DNA of 64,000 bases. Origin: an uncultured Alteromonadaceae bacterium (GTDB taxonomy: Bacteria > Pseudomonadota > Gammaproteobacteria > Enterobacterales > Alteromonadaceae). The stretch covers positions 1 to 64,000 of the forward strand of contig CANMXU010000004.1 in assembly GCA_947501935.1 (NCBI GenBank), in the 5' to 3' direction. The notes below the pieces were generated by a model that ran no database searches, was not told the origin of the DNA, and saw nothing but the letters and a program-made list of their open reading frames with translations. Position 1 is the stretch's first letter. Every line of letters starts with the position of its first letter. A program made the position numbers and the translations under genes. Shown piece after piece: positions 18,657 to 28,310 of the stretch.

Positions 18657-19862
18657 ATGTCTTACGTTAAAACAAAGAAAAATTCTGGTTCAATGAGCAA
18701 GTTTTTTTTACTTGCCTTCGGTATAAGTACAAGCGGTTTGGCACTAGCTGAAAATACGGTTGATACAGATGCTGGTACTAATAAAACTGAAATAGCTGTT
18801 GCTGCTGACCCTAAAGCTGAGCAAGTAAAGCAAAGCAAGGCTAAAAAATCTTCTGCCAAGCAAAATGAAGAGTCACCTTTTCGCTTTGTTCCTCTAGTAA
18901 CTAGCACTCCGTTAATGGGCGTTGGTGTTGGTGGTGCGGTTTCATACCTATATGATACCGATGAAAGCTCATCAAAATCTCAATTACGCATCGGCGGTCA
19001 ATATTCGGAAACTGACAGCTACGACGTATTTATTGATAACAATGCCTGGTTTGACGGCAACAGTAAGAACTCAAGAACAACTATCTCGCTTTCAAATGTT
19101 AACCATGAATTTAGTGATGCCAGCGGTGATGTTGGCTATAACACCGTAGCGTCTTTTATAAAGCAAACCTTCGTAATGAAAGCGTTTGGTGATTTTTATT
19201 TTGGTGTGCCAATTAGTTATTTAGATATTGCATATAACGCTAATAATGAGGCAGGTGAAGAGTTTTTAGATAAAAATGGTATTGTTGACGTAAGCATGGG
19301 AGCTGTCGGTCTTTCTATGGTTTACGATACCCGTAAAAATAAATATTACCCTCAAGGTTCGTCATTAGTAAATGTTAGCTTTATGGCTAACCCAGAAGCT
19401 TTAGGTGCGGTTGATGACTTTTCTTCACTAACTGTAGATGCACGCCATTATACTAAAGGCTTTAAGAGTCAAGATGTTATAGCTATGCAGTTTTACGGAC
19501 AATACGCCTCTGAAAAAACGCCAGACACTTCATTACCAACCCTTTCTGGTAAGTCGATGCTACGTGGTTTCCCAGGTGGTCAGTTTAAAGCGCGTTATAT
19601 GTCAGGTGTTCAGGCTGAATATCGTTACGACGTTACCGGTACTCGTTTTAAATTAACGACCTTTGCTGGCGTTGCTAATTTAGCTGGAGGCTCATATGGT
19701 TTTGAAGGCAACTCACGTGATGATGACGGCTGGTACTCAGCTGCAGGTGTTGGTGTGCGTTATGCTATTCAAGAAAAAACCGGCATTGATTTACGTTTAG
19801 ACTTAGTAAGAACCAGTGAAGATGAAAATTCATTGTACTTAAAGCTAAACCAAGCATTTTAA
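18657..19862 (+). CDS. BamA/TamA-type outer-membrane beta-barrel without POTRA domains
   Basis: A secreted barrel protein of about 401 residues. The start at 18657 has AAGAG 8 nt upstream and yields a signal peptide (SKFFLLAFGISTSGLALA); an in-frame ATG at 18633 lacks a ribosome site. After the signal comes a Lys/Ala-rich linker of about 40 residues, then a barrel. Omp85 features are visible: YDTRKNKYYPQGS, and LRGF (about 302-305) at the position of the conserved lid-loop (V/I)RG(F/Y) motif. No room exists for POTRA repeats, so it is unlikely to be the essential BamA. Barrel-only Omp85 relatives are known but their roles are mostly unclear. The terminal Phe fits outer-membrane insertion. Confidence 0.82.
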   Translation: MSYVKTKKNSGSMSKFFLLAFGISTSGLALAENTVDTDAGTNKTEIAVAADPKAEQVKQSKAKKSSAKQNEESPFRFVPLVTSTPLMGVGVGGAVSYLYDTDESSSKSQLRIGGQYSETDSYDVFIDNNAWFDGNSKNSRTTISLSNVNHEFSDASGDVGYNTVASFIKQTFVMKAFGDFYFGVPISYLDIAYNANNEAGEEFLDKNGIVDVSMGAVGLSMVYDTRKNKYYPQGSSLVNVSFMANPEALGAVDDFSSLTVDARHYTKGFKSQDVIAMQFYGQYASEKTPDTSLPTLSGKSMLRGFPGGQFKARYMSGVQAEYRYDVTGTRFKLTTFAGVANLAGGSYGFEGNSRDDDGWYSAAGVGVRYAIQEKTGIDLRLDLVRTSEDENSLYLKLNQAF

Positions 19863-19874
19863 ATGAACTAGATT

Positions 19875-19917
19875 ACGAAAAGCTTTCGCATTTATTGAGT
19901 ATTAGAAAGCTTTTCGT
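19875..19917. terminator. Perfect 13-bp hairpin between convergent genes
   Basis: ACGAAAAGCTTTC (19875-19887) pairs with GAAAGCTTTTCGT (19905-19917) across a 17-nt loop. It lies between the barrel gene and the reverse solute-binding gene and overlaps the last codons of the latter. No T run is present on either side, so its strength is uncertain. Confidence 0.5.
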
Positions 19918-20641
19918 TATTGCCTAAGTGGTACACACTCCCTTTTGCACCGTTGCTTTTTTCTGCAATGGCCTTATCAAAAATACTCAATAGTTTATCT
20001 ACGTTAGGGTGACTTTTAGCAATCGCTAAATAAGCTTTCTTATTCTCGACAACTGGCAATACTTTGCTAAATGTATTGCTATATTCTTTATTATTCAAAA
20101 TAAGATAATCAAGGTAAGCTAGGTCGCCATAAACAACGTCAACTCTTTGTGCATATAGCATTTTCAGGCTTTGTCTAATCGAGTCAACATAATGAACCTG
20201 CCAACTTTTATTTTTTAACTTCTCAGGCAAATAGCTACCACGCTCTACAGCCATAATAATATTCTTATCAGCGGGTAATTTTTTCTCCGCATTAACATAT
20301 AAGCCTAAGTTTTGTGTGAAAATAGGCTTGGCTGAGTAGTTAAATATTTTATCGCGCTGTGAATTACGCCATAAACCTAAAATTAAACACTGACCATTTT
20401 TTGCCATTTCAAAGCTGCGTGCCCAAGTAGGTGTATTGAAGGTGGTTAGTTTGACGTTAGCCTTTTTAAATATAGCTATAACTTTCGGTAGGGCTTGGCT
20501 TTGAGCTGAAACATAACGCTTTTTACTTTTTTCATTCGTTACCACGCAGAGCTTTTCTTCGGCTTGAACTTGGGAACTAAGGCTAGCAGCGCATAGCAAG
20601 AATATAAAAAAGAAGTGCTGTAATAGAGGCTTTATAAGCAT
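19892..20641 (-). CDS. Periplasmic solute-binding protein, family 3-like
   Basis: A 249-residue protein with a signal peptide (hydrophobic FFFIFLLCAASLSS, cleavage near QVQA-EE) and a fold pattern like bacterial family 3 solute-binding proteins: PTWARSFEMAKNGQCLILGLWRNSQR, then YVDSIRQSLKMLYAQRVDVVYGD, which are the usual hinge and ligand-pocket surroundings. No transporter permease or ATPase gene lies near, and such orphan proteins are common in Alteromonadales. The ligand cannot be read from the sequence. No strong ribosome site precedes the ATG. Confidence 0.75.
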   Translation of the reverse strand: MLIKPLLQHFFFIFLLCAASLSSQVQAEEKLCVVTNEKSKKRYVSAQSQALPKVIAIFKKANVKLTTFNTPTWARSFEMAKNGQCLILGLWRNSQRDKIFNYSAKPIFTQNLGLYVNAEKKLPADKNIIMAVERGSYLPEKLKNKSWQVHYVDSIRQSLKMLYAQRVDVVYGDLAYLDYLILNNKEYSNTFSKVLPVVENKKAYLAIAKSHPNVDKLLSIFDKAIAEKSNGAKGSVYHLGNNEKLSNTQ

Positions 20642-20811
20642 AAGATGTTCATTTTATTTGTCGTTATTAGGTAGCAAAAGTATGCTCTACTTAAGGGAAA
20701 TACTGACTTAGTGAAGTTATATGCCTAAAGACCTTAAATATAAATATAGCATAATGACGAATTTTGATACATCAATCACTGTATTTTGAGGTGTGTGGCA
20801 AAGCCGGTAAA

Positions 20812-22170
20812 TTAACCAAGTAATAAAGTCGCAGTACCTAAGAAAGCAAAAATACCAACGACATCGGTTACCGTGGTTAAAATAACACTGCCAGCAAGTG
20901 CCGGGTCAATATTCATCCGCTTTAACATTAACGGTACAGCCACACCGGCAAGGCCAGCTGCAGTCATATTCATTAACATAGCAAAAGCAATAATACCGCC
21001 GAGTAATAAGTTCTGTTGCCAAATAGCGACTACTGAGGCTATGAGTAATGCCCAAATTAAGCCATTAAGTAAACCAACAAACAATTCTTTATAGAGCAAA
21101 GCGCGCGAGTTAGTATCACCTACATGTCCGAGTGCCATACCACGAATTACAAGGGTTAAGGTTTGATTACCGGCAACGCCGCCCATGCTAGGTACTAATG
21201 AATTTAATACCGCTAAAATGGCAAGTTGGCTTAATATTCCTTCGAACATGCTTGAAACGGCAACCGCTAAAAGCGCGGTGATCAGGTTCACCCCTAGCCA
21301 AATAGAGCGTTGTTGGGTACTTTTCATTACCGGCGCGAAAGTATCGGCTTCGTCGTCTAAACCTGCCATACTCATCATTGAATGTTCTGCGTCTTCACGA
21401 ATAATATCGATAACATCATCAATGGTAATACGCCCTAGTAGGTGGCCGTCATCATCAATCACTGGTGCAGATAACCAGTCGTGCCGCTCAAATAACTGTG
21501 CGACATCGGTTTCATCCATATCAGCAGCTACTGCCACCACTTCTTTATCAATTAAGCTTGAAACAATTATTTCAGTTTTAGCTGTGATTATAGAAGCTAA
21601 GGAAACAGAGCCGACGAAATAGTCTTCACGATCAACCACATAAAAGGAGTCAGTGGCATCTGGTAATTCGCCTTTTAGGCGCAGATAACGCAAAACTACA
21701 TCAACGGTAACGTCAGGGCGAATAGTAATGGTATCGGTATTCATGATACCGCCGGCGGTATCTTCTTCATACGAAAGCGCGGCTTCTACTCGGCCTCGGT
21801 CTTGCGAGTCCATGGTATTAAGCACTTCCCGATAAACACTATCGGGCAGAGTTCTTAATACTTCGGCGAGATCATCAACGTCCATGCCTTCGGCAACTGC
21901 GGCCAGCTTTTCTGGACGCATGCTTTTTAAAATACCTTTTCGAACTTCTTCATTAAGCTCTTCAAGTACTTCACCGTGATGATCAGGATCGACGAGTTGC
22001 CATAAAATATTACGGCTTTTTGAGGGCGATGATTCAAGAATTAAAGCAAGATCATAAGCAGGCATATTCTGTAATAACTTGCGCACGTGCACAAACATGC
22101 CGCTGCCAAGAGCGTCATTAACCTGTTGTAATCTTTGTTGGTTATATTCTTGTTCTGAAATTTCCGGCAT
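20812..22170 (-). CDS. mgtE: Magnesium transporter MgtE
   Basis: A 452-residue inner-membrane Mg2+ channel gated by cytoplasmic Mg2+. Domains in order: N-terminal MgtE_N superhelix (about 20-130, with LAEVLRTLPDS), a CBS pair (about 135-260, with the acidic Mg-sensing surface DMDETDVAQLFERHD), a linker helix and five membrane segments (about 290-450) including the pore-lining PSMGGVAGNQTL stretch. AGGA lies 7 nt before the ATG on the reverse strand. It stands alone, with 274 bp to the ptsO end on one side and 170 bp on the other. No Mg-sensing leader is recognisable upstream. Confidence 0.95.
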   Translation of the reverse strand: MPEISEQEYNQQRLQQVNDALGSGMFVHVRKLLQNMPAYDLALILESSPSKSRNILWQLVDPDHHGEVLEELNEEVRKGILKSMRPEKLAAVAEGMDVDDLAEVLRTLPDSVYREVLNTMDSQDRGRVEAALSYEEDTAGGIMNTDTITIRPDVTVDVVLRYLRLKGELPDATDSFYVVDREDYFVGSVSLASIITAKTEIIVSSLIDKEVVAVAADMDETDVAQLFERHDWLSAPVIDDDGHLLGRITIDDVIDIIREDAEHSMMSMAGLDDEADTFAPVMKSTQQRSIWLGVNLITALLAVAVSSMFEGILSQLAILAVLNSLVPSMGGVAGNQTLTLVIRGMALGHVGDTNSRALLYKELFVGLLNGLIWALLIASVVAIWQQNLLLGGIIAFAMLMNMTAAGLAGVAVPLMLKRMNIDPALAGSVILTTVTDVVGIFAFLGTATLLLG

Positions 22171-22444
22171 AAACTGATCCTGTGCCGCTAAGAATCGAAA
22201 ATCTTACTGCGAATAGGTAATTTTATCTAACGGATATGGCTTAACGTTTATTACTTTTGTGCATGCAAAATGTTGTTACATACACCTACGCGAAGTTTAT
22301 CGTAACTTAAATGATTTTTCAGCATTTTTATTTTAGTAACTAGAGGTTAAATACAGGTTAAGTTACTAAAGGAAAAACAATTTAATAAAATGAACATGAC
22401 GAACTTTGAGCTATGTATTAGTGAGCTTATTAAGAAAAGTAGCG

Positions 22445-22720
22445 CTATTCGTGCTCATCAAACTTATTGGTAAACAACTGACAAATAGCGTCAAGTGCTT
22501 GCTGAGCGTCTTCGCCTTCGGTGGTTACCGTAACTTCTTTACCTTGACTACCCGCGAGTAGCATTAGCGCCATGATGCTACTGGCATCGGCTTGTTTGCC
22601 CGATAAAGTAACGCTAGCTTTGGCATTATAATTTTGACAAAGCTGAGCGAGCTTAGTAGCAGCCCTAGCATGTAAACCCAGCTTGTTGGTAATGATCAGT
22701 GACTTTTCAATTAATGGCAT
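22445..22720 (-). CDS. ptsO: Nitrogen PTS phosphocarrier NPr
   Basis: A 91-residue HPr-like protein of the regulatory nitrogen phosphotransferase chain (PtsP-NPr-EIIANtr). The phosphorylation site is His17 in LGLHARAATKL, and the regulatory Ser region SSIMALMLLA follows. It is the last gene of the rpoN-linked cluster, 17 bp after rapZ. The phosphodonor gene ptsP is not in this window. Confidence 0.95.
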   Translation of the reverse strand: MPLIEKSLIITNKLGLHARAATKLAQLCQNYNAKASVTLSGKQADASSIMALMLLAGSQGKEVTVTTEGEDAQQALDAICQLFTNKFDEHE

Positions 22721-22737
22721 AGGTTTGTTATTGCTTA

Positions 22738-23592
22738 TTAGGTTGACTTTTTCTCGATGTCACGGTGTCTTGATTGCACATCGTCACGTTCTTTACGTAA
22801 ATTATTGGTTAGCAATTCAGCGATATAAACTGAACGATGTTTACCGCCAGTACAACCAATAGCAATAGTAACATAACTACGATTATTACGTTCTAAATGC
22901 GGCAACCAGGTCATCATAAAACTATTAATTTGCCAAATAAATTTGGTGACTATTGGTTGGCTAGCCAGAAAGTCTTGCACGGGTTGGTCAAGTCCGGTGT
23001 GGCCTTTTAAGTCCTTTTCCCAAAATGGATTGGGTAAAAACCTAGCGTCAAAAACATAATCAGCATCGGCGGGCACACCATGTTTGAAACCAAAGGATTC
23101 AAAAACGATTACCATAGAGCCGGTTTTTTTACCTAAAATTCGTTCACGCACTAAGTCAGCGAGCTGATGTGGAGAAAGTTGACTGGTATTAATATATAAA
23201 TCAGCGCGACTAGATACCGGTTCAAGTAACTTTTTCTCTAAAGCGATGGCTTGGTCTAGAGCAAGGTTTTGTCTAATTAACGGATGCAAGCGGCGAGTTT
23301 CGCTAAAACGGCGAATTAAGTCGGTGTCATCGGCGTCTAAATAAAGAATATTTAAGTCAACCGCGTTCGGCAAGTAGTCAATTATTTCAGAAACATCACT
23401 TGGGTTTTCAGGTAAGTTACGAACATCTAAACTAACGGCAACATTTTCATAATCGTTAATCACGGTATGCGTTAATGCTGGCAGTAAATTAACAGGAATA
23501 TTATCAACGCAATAATAACCTAAATCTTCTAGCACCCTTAAAGCGACAGACTTCCCTGAGCCAGAACGGCCGCTGACAATGATTAACTTCAT
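22738..23592 (-). CDS. rapZ: RNase adapter protein RapZ
   Basis: A 284-residue protein that binds small RNA GlmZ and RNase E to control glucosamine-6-phosphate synthase in enterobacteria, and also binds GlcN6P. It has an N-terminal P-loop (SGRSGSGKS, residues 7-15), DLGYYCVDNIP, and the C-terminal domain with IGCTGGKHRSVY. An upstream in-frame start at 23691 would add 33 residues lying inside ptsN; the ATG at 23592 gives the family N-terminus MKLIIVSG. It sits 4 bp after ptsN. Whether GlmZ exists in this organism is unknown. Confidence 0.96.
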   Translation of the reverse strand: MKLIIVSGRSGSGKSVALRVLEDLGYYCVDNIPVNLLPALTHTVINDYENVAVSLDVRNLPENPSDVSEIIDYLPNAVDLNILYLDADDTDLIRRFSETRRLHPLIRQNLALDQAIALEKKLLEPVSSRADLYINTSQLSPHQLADLVRERILGKKTGSMVIVFESFGFKHGVPADADYVFDARFLPNPFWEKDLKGHTGLDQPVQDFLASQPIVTKFIWQINSFMMTWLPHLERNNRSYVTIAIGCTGGKHRSVYIAELLTNNLRKERDDVQSRHRDIEKKST

Positions 23593-23596
23593 AGTT

Positions 23597-24049
23597 TTAT
23601 TTTTGTTGTTGAATGAGTTCAAACAATTCCTGATCGGTTTGGCAGTTTCTGACGTCTTTACAAATTTGCTTGTCACTGAATAACTGGGCAATGCTTTGTA
23701 AAGTGCTTAAGTGTTCTTTGCAACTGTCTTCGGGGACAAATAAGGCGATGAATATATCAACTGGACGGTTATCAATAGCATCAAAATTAATCGCCTTTGC
23801 TGAAGTGAGTACTACACAAATAACTTGTGAGGTTTCACTTAAACGGCCATGGGGAATAGCAATGCCACCGCCAATGCCTGTACTGCCCATGCGTTCACGT
23901 ACCATTAAACTTTCCAATAAATCTTGCTGGGAAATATCGCTAAGTTTTTCGGCGGCAGTTACGCAAAGTTGCTCTAAAATTCGTTTTTTGCTGGTCCCAG
24001 ATACTGCACAATGAGTGCAGTCTGGGGTTAAAATAGTTTGAAACTTCAT
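23597..24049 (-). CDS. ptsN: Nitrogen regulatory PTS enzyme IIA (EIIANtr)
   Basis: A 150-residue EIIA domain protein, the output of the nitrogen PTS; its phosphorylation state influences potassium transport, envelope stress and other targets. The phosphorylated residue is His67 in GGIAIPHGRL, and the PVDIFIALFVPED segment is typical of the family. It follows hpf by 22 bp and precedes rapZ by 4 bp within the rpoN cluster. Confidence 0.95.
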   Translation of the reverse strand: MKFQTILTPDCTHCAVSGTSKKRILEQLCVTAAEKLSDISQQDLLESLMVRERMGSTGIGGGIAIPHGRLSETSQVICVVLTSAKAINFDAIDNRPVDIFIALFVPEDSCKEHLSTLQSIAQLFSDKQICKDVRNCQTDQELFELIQQQK

Positions 24050-24071
24050 AATATTAGGTGACTAAAGTTAG

Positions 24072-24359
24072 CTAATGTTGGCTGATTTTGCCTTTGTATT
24101 TAAGGATTTGACGATCTAATTTATCAATTAAAGAATCAATGGAAGCATACATATCAAGGTTAACGGCAGACGCATGTACTTCTGTGCCATTTAAATGCAC
24201 GGTCGACTCGGCTTTTTGATTAAGTTTTTCAACGGTGAGTACCACGTAAACATTATTAATATGGTCAAAGTGACGTTCTAACTTTGCAAACTTTTCATTA
24301 ACATATTCGCGTAATGAAGCGGTAATTTCTACATGATGACCTGTAAGATTAATTTGCAT
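24072..24359 (-). CDS. hpf: Ribosome hibernation promoting factor HPF (short form)
   Basis: A 95-residue ribosome-binding protein that promotes 100S dimers or inactive ribosomes in stationary phase. The sequence MQINLTGHHVEIT...LREYVNEKFAKLERHF and the C-terminal LIDKLDRQILKYKGK match short HPF/YhbH. It lacks the C-terminal dimerisation domain of long HPF. AAGGA is 9 nt before the ATG on the reverse strand. Location after rpoN is the standard one. Confidence 0.95.
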   Translation of the reverse strand: MQINLTGHHVEITASLREYVNEKFAKLERHFDHINNVYVVLTVEKLNQKAESTVHLNGTEVHASAVNLDMYASIDSLIDKLDRQILKYKGKISQH

Positions 24360-24384
24360 AGACTTAAATCCTTATAGTTAGTGA

Positions 24385-25896
24385 CTAAAGTAAACTTTTT
24401 CGCTGATTTGATGGCGGTATAGACAAAGATTCTCGATATTTGGCTATGGTGCGCCTTGCAACATTAATACCTTGTTCAGCCAGTATCTCAGCCATTTTAT
24501 TATCACTTAATGGCTTTGATGGAATTTCAGCTGAGATGAGTTTCTTGATTAATGCGCGTATTGCTGTAGACGAACATTCTCCCCCGTTTTCGGTGCTGAC
24601 ATGACTTGAAAAAAAGAATTTTAATTCAAAAATCCCTCGTGGTGTATGCATATATTTTTGTGTGGTAACACGCGATATTGTTGACTCGTGCATCTCAACC
24701 GCTTCGGCTATATCGTTTAATACCATCGGGCGCATTGCTTCAGGGCCATGCTCAAAAAAACCTTGTTGGCGTTGCACAATACAGTTGGATACTTTTAAGA
24801 GCGTATCGTTCCGACTTTCTAAACTTTTAATAAACCACTTTGCTTCTTGCAAGTTAGAACGAATAAATTGGCCATCGGTTGATGACTTCATTGAACGAGA
24901 CATTGATGCATATTGTTGATTAATTGAAAGCTTTGGCGCGGTGTCAGGGTTTAATTCTACCACCCAGCGGCCATTTTTCTTTTCAACAGAAACATCAGGA
25001 ATTACGTATTGGTCATCTTCTTTGATAACACTGTCGCCGGGACGAGGATCAAGCGTTTGGATCAAACGAATCACTTCACGAAGTTGTTCTTCTTTTATGC
25101 GCACTTTGCGCATTAGTTGGCGATAATCTCGGCTGCCTAATAATTCAATATATTCACCAACGACGATTTTACTTTCTTTTAGCCATGGGGTGTCTGGTGC
25201 AAACTGATTAAGCTGTATTAATAAACATTCTGAAATAGAACGAGCGCCAATACCTATAGGGTCAAACATGTTAATGCGTTTAAGTACGGCTTCTACTTCG
25301 TCAAGCTCAAGGCCTTCTATACCAACACTTTCTAAAATATCTTCACTGGTTACGGTTAAGTAACCTGCGTCGTCAATGGCGTCAATAATAGCCATGGCAA
25401 TGGCTTGGTCGGTATCAGAAAAAGGGGTTAACTCCATTTGCCAGCGTAAGTGGTCTTGAATGGAGTCAGAGGTTTCACCTTGATAGGTGTAATCTTCAGA
25501 CGGTGCGCTACTAACACCTGTGTTTGAGGTGCCAGCGCTAAAGCTTTCATCCCAAGTGGTATCCATATTCAGCTCTTCAGGAATGTCAGTGCTACCCATG
25601 GCTTCAGTAGTGCTTATTTCATCAATGGTAGGAGTTGCTTCTTCACTACCGTCATTGGTTTTGATTTCCTTGGCAGGCTCTGCACTTGCTGAAAAAGCGT
25701 CTTCTAAATTATTACTACCGTCATCTTTATTGGCAGGAGCTGACTCATCAACTTCTAATAAGGGATTACTTTCTAATGCTTCCTGAATTTCTTGTTGTAA
25801 ATCCAAGGTCGACAATTGCAACAGCTTGATTGCTTGTTGCAATTGCGGGGTCATGGTTAATTGTTGTCCAATACGGAGTTGTAGTGTAGGGCGCAT
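24385..25896 (-). CDS. rpoN: RNA polymerase sigma-54 factor RpoN
   Basis: A 503-residue alternative sigma factor that needs activator ATPases to open promoters at -24/-12 sites. Region I is Gln/Leu-rich ([19 protein letters not shown], residues about 12-30), region II is acidic (about 50-140), the core-binding region follows (about 150-330), and the RpoN box [10 protein letters not shown] lies near the C-terminus. It is followed by hpf, ptsN, rapZ and ptsO and preceded by lptB, as in E. coli. No sigma-54 promoter was confidently identified in this window. Confidence 0.97.
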   Translation of the reverse strand: MRPTLQLRIGQQLTMTPQLQQAIKLLQLSTLDLQQEIQEALESNPLLEVDESAPANKDDGSNNLEDAFSASAEPAKEIKTNDGSEEATPTIDEISTTEAMGSTDIPEELNMDTTWDESFSAGTSNTGVSSAPSEDYTYQGETSDSIQDHLRWQMELTPFSDTDQAIAMAIIDAIDDAGYLTVTSEDILESVGIEGLELDEVEAVLKRINMFDPIGIGARSISECLLIQLNQFAPDTPWLKESKIVVGEYIELLGSRDYRQLMRKVRIKEEQLREVIRLIQTLDPRPGDSVIKEDDQYVIPDVSVEKKNGRWVVELNPDTAPKLSINQQYASMSRSMKSSTDGQFIRSNLQEAKWFIKSLESRNDTLLKVSNCIVQRQQGFFEHGPEAMRPMVLNDIAEAVEMHESTISRVTTQKYMHTPRGIFELKFFFSSHVSTENGGECSSTAIRALIKKLISAEIPSKPLSDNKMAEILAEQGINVARRTIAKYRESLSIPPSNQRKSLL

Positions 25897-25982
25897 CTAC
25901 GTGATCATTTTCCTGTTGGTTTTATTTTAATGTCGTATGGCTACGTTATTACCAAGCGAATTCATTGTTGCAATTAATATAA

Positions 25983-26711
25983 CTATAGCGTGAATTGCTC
26001 ACCAAGGTATACATCTCGTACATGTTGATTTGCAAGAATTTGATTAGCATCACCTTCAGCAATAAGTTCACCATGACTAACAATATACGCGTGCTCACAT
26101 ACGTCTAACGTTTCTCTGACATTATGGTCGGTAATTAAAATACCAATACCACGATGTTTTAACTGTAATATAATTTTCTTAATATCGCCTACTGAAATAG
26201 GGTCAACACCAGCAAAAGGTTCGTCGAGTAATATAAATTTTGGATCTGCTGCTAAGGCACGAGCAATTTCAACACGGCGGCGTTCACCACCAGATAAACT
26301 CATACCGGTATTATCTTTAATATGGCTGATGTGGAATTCTTCAAGTAAGCTCTCGAGCTTTTCTTCTTTTTCCACTAATGACAAATCTTTGCGAGTTTGC
26401 AAAATGGCCATAATGTTATCGTGCACGGTTAGCTTTCTAAATATTGAGGCTTCTTGTGGCAAATAGCCGATACCTTTACGCGCTCTTTCATGCATAGGCA
26501 GCATGGTTAAGTTTTCATCGTTTAAAACAATGCTGCCACTGTCATTGGGAACGAGACCAACAATCATGTAAAACGAGGTGGTTTTACCGGCGCCGTTTGG
26601 GCCGAGTAAGCCAACAATTTGTCCTGAACTGACTTGTAAACTGACATTTTTCACCACTTTACGGCCTTTATAGGCTTTGGCGAGTCCTGTTGCGGTTAAT
26701 GTTGCCGACAT
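25983..26711 (-). CDS. lptB: LPS export ABC transporter ATP-binding protein LptB
   Basis: A 242-residue ATPase that powers LPS extraction from the inner membrane with LptF/LptG/LptC. Walker A is GPNGAGKTT, the signature motif LSGGERRR, Walker [13 protein letters not shown] and the switch histidine TDHNVRETL. Length and sequence agree closely with E. coli LptB. It lies 3 bp after lptA. The lptF and lptG genes are not in this window. Confidence 0.97.
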   Translation of the reverse strand: MSATLTATGLAKAYKGRKVVKNVSLQVSSGQIVGLLGPNGAGKTTSFYMIVGLVPNDSGSIVLNDENLTMLPMHERARKGIGYLPQEASIFRKLTVHDNIMAILQTRKDLSLVEKEEKLESLLEEFHISHIKDNTGMSLSGGERRRVEIARALAADPKFILLDEPFAGVDPISVGDIKKIILQLKHRGIGILITDHNVRETLDVCEHAYIVSHGELIAEGDANQILANQHVRDVYLGEQFTL

Positions 26712-26714
26712 ATC

Positions 26715-27233
26715 TTAGTTTCCAGCTTTAGTTTTTGGCTTTAAAATTGTGGTAACTGTGTCATTACTATAGCTTTCTGCTTCTAATCTTTCTGTTAACG
26801 TATTGTAGATGATTTTACTGCCGGTCACTTCACTGCCTTCTTGGCTTAAGCGGGCATTACCTGAAATTATTATAGTGTGTTCATTGGCTTGATAAATAAT
26901 TTCATCAGCTTCTAATTTAATTGGCGTACCATCTTCTAATAATTGCTCGAAGGTTGCAGGTTTGCCTTTGGCAATATAAATATCGTCATCAGTGCCGGCT
27001 TTTTTTAGAACTTGTACTAAGTCAGCATGAATAATTAAAGAGCCTTGGGTGATAATAACATCATCAAGGTAACTGATTATTTTGTTTTTCAAATCACCCG
27101 ATTGGCGGATAGATTTGATCATGATCTCTTGCTCTAAATCATTTTTTTCAGCAATAGCAGTAGGCATAAAAGCTAGTACTGAAGCGGCTAATAATAAATT
27201 AGCTAGTGGTTTTTTTATAGATAGTTTGCACAT
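26715..27233 (-). CDS. lptA: LPS transport periplasmic bridge protein LptA
   Basis: A 172-residue periplasmic protein forming the beta-jellyroll bridge that carries LPS from LptC to LptD. It has a signal peptide (LLLAASVLAFMPTAIA, cleavage before EKND) and the OstA-like core with GSLIIHADLVQV, KLEADEIIYQ and GNARLSQEGSEVTGSKIIYN. The start overlaps the lptC 3' end by 35 bp, a larger overlap than usual. An alternative downstream start would lose the signal peptide, so this start is preferred. Confidence 0.94.
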   Translation of the reverse strand: MCKLSIKKPLANLLLAASVLAFMPTAIAEKNDLEQEIMIKSIRQSGDLKNKIISYLDDVIITQGSLIIHADLVQVLKKAGTDDDIYIAKGKPATFEQLLEDGTPIKLEADEIIYQANEHTIIISGNARLSQEGSEVTGSKIIYNTLTERLEAESYSNDTVTTILKPKTKAGN

Positions 27234-27765
27234 GTTCAGTCAGTGTCATTTGTGTTGTATTTAAGTCAACTATTAGTCCTGAGCCGTACATGGTAAATCC
27301 TTTACCTTTAATCAGTATGGTGTGCTCAGAGCTAATAATGTTTGTTTTTAAGTCTAATTCTAAATGTTTGCCATTTATTTCTTGGATCAAGCTATTTTTG
27401 TCTGTGGCATACAAACGAACTCGGTTTTCTAAAATTACTCGGTTATTGTCATACAAAGTGGCTTCATTAGCACTCATTTTCCAAGGTAAGGCATTATTCT
27501 TTGGGTATAAGGTATATTTAGGTTGCTCAAAATGGGTGACGGCAAGGTCAGCATAATGCTCCATACGGTCAGCATTTATCACATAATTGAGTTGACCATT
27601 ATCACCAAAAATATCACTTTTTAAATGCTCAGCGATAAACTCAGGGGTTAGCTCATCAAAAAAAACATCCGCTTGTTTGTCTTTATCACCCAGCCATTCA
27701 ATTACGGCGTAACTACTTACCGCAATTAAAAAAATGAAAAAAGCTAAGCTATTGAGTTTATTCAT
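27199..27765 (-). CDS. lptC: LPS export protein LptC
   Basis: A 188-residue bitopic inner-membrane protein that receives LPS from the LptB2FG complex and passes it to LptA. One N-terminal membrane segment (LAFFIFLIAVSSYAVIEW) is followed by a jellyroll domain with YVINADRMEHYAD and LLYDNNRVILENRVRLY-like features. The ATG overlaps the kdsC stop by 4 bp, and its 3' end overlaps lptA by 35 bp. Confidence 0.93.
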   Translation of the reverse strand: MNKLNSLAFFIFLIAVSSYAVIEWLGDKDKQADVFFDELTPEFIAEHLKSDIFGDNGQLNYVINADRMEHYADLAVTHFEQPKYTLYPKNNALPWKMSANEATLYDNNRVILENRVRLYATDKNSLIQEINGKHLELDLKTNIISSEHTILIKGKGFTMYGSGLIVDLNTTQMTLTEHVQTIYKKTTS

Positions 27766-28307
27766 ATGCTAGCGCCAGTGGCCTTGGCTAATGTGCCTTG
27801 TGCTTGCATCAGTAGGTCACATACTTCTCTTACCGCGCCAAAACCGCCGCGGGTGAAGCTAATATAATCGGCATTATTGAGCACTTGTGGGTGCGCGTCA
27901 TTAACCGCGATACCTAAACCAACGTATTCCATACAAACTAAATCTGGCATGTCGTCACCGATATAAGCAACTTGTTCTGGCGTTAAATTTTTACTGGTTA
28001 ATAGTTTTTTCAACGCGGGAAGTTTGTCTTCTTGGCCTTGTACTATATCTGAAACATTTAGCGCCTTCATGCGATTAGCAACAATGTTTGATGTTCTGCC
28101 GGTGATAACCGCTGTTGCTACACCACTGGCAACTAGGGCTTTCATGCCGTAACCGTCTTTGGTGTGAAAGGCTTTGAGTTCTTCGCCGTCGTTACCTAAA
28201 TAAATACGACCATCTGAAAAGACGCCATCAATATCACAGATAAAGAGTTTTATTTTTTTTGCTTGGGCAAAAATATCTTCAGAAATTTCACCGTATAAGG
28301 TTTTCAC
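27762..28307 (-). CDS. kdsC: KDO-8-phosphate phosphatase KdsC
   Basis: A 181-residue HAD-superfamily phosphatase, third step of KDO synthesis for LPS core. HAD motif I is LFICDIDGVFSDGR (nucleophile Asp and general acid Asp), motif II includes AVITGRTS, and motif IV YIGDDMPDL. The small alpha/beta fold has no cap, as usual for tetrameric KdsC. It lies 3 bp after kdsD and overlaps lptC by 4 bp, consistent with one operon. Confidence 0.96.
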   Translation of the reverse strand: MKTLYGEISEDIFAQAKKIKLFICDIDGVFSDGRIYLGNDGEELKAFHTKDGYGMKALVASGVATAVITGRTSNIVANRMKALNVSDIVQGQEDKLPALKKLLTSKNLTPEQVAYIGDDMPDLVCMEYVGLGIAVNDAHPQVLNNADYISFTRGGFGAVREVCDLLMQAQGTLAKATGASI

Positions 28308-28310
28308 TGC

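Noticed and set aside
21185..21622. 145-codon forward frame antisense to mgtE
   Set aside because: It lies wholly within mgtE and has no family resemblance or ribosome site.
22171..22444. Possible small gene or riboswitch upstream of mgtE
   Set aside because: No start with ribosome site and no recognisable Mg-sensing structure.
23670..24014. 114-codon forward frame antisense to ptsN
   Set aside because: Shadow of a conserved gene.
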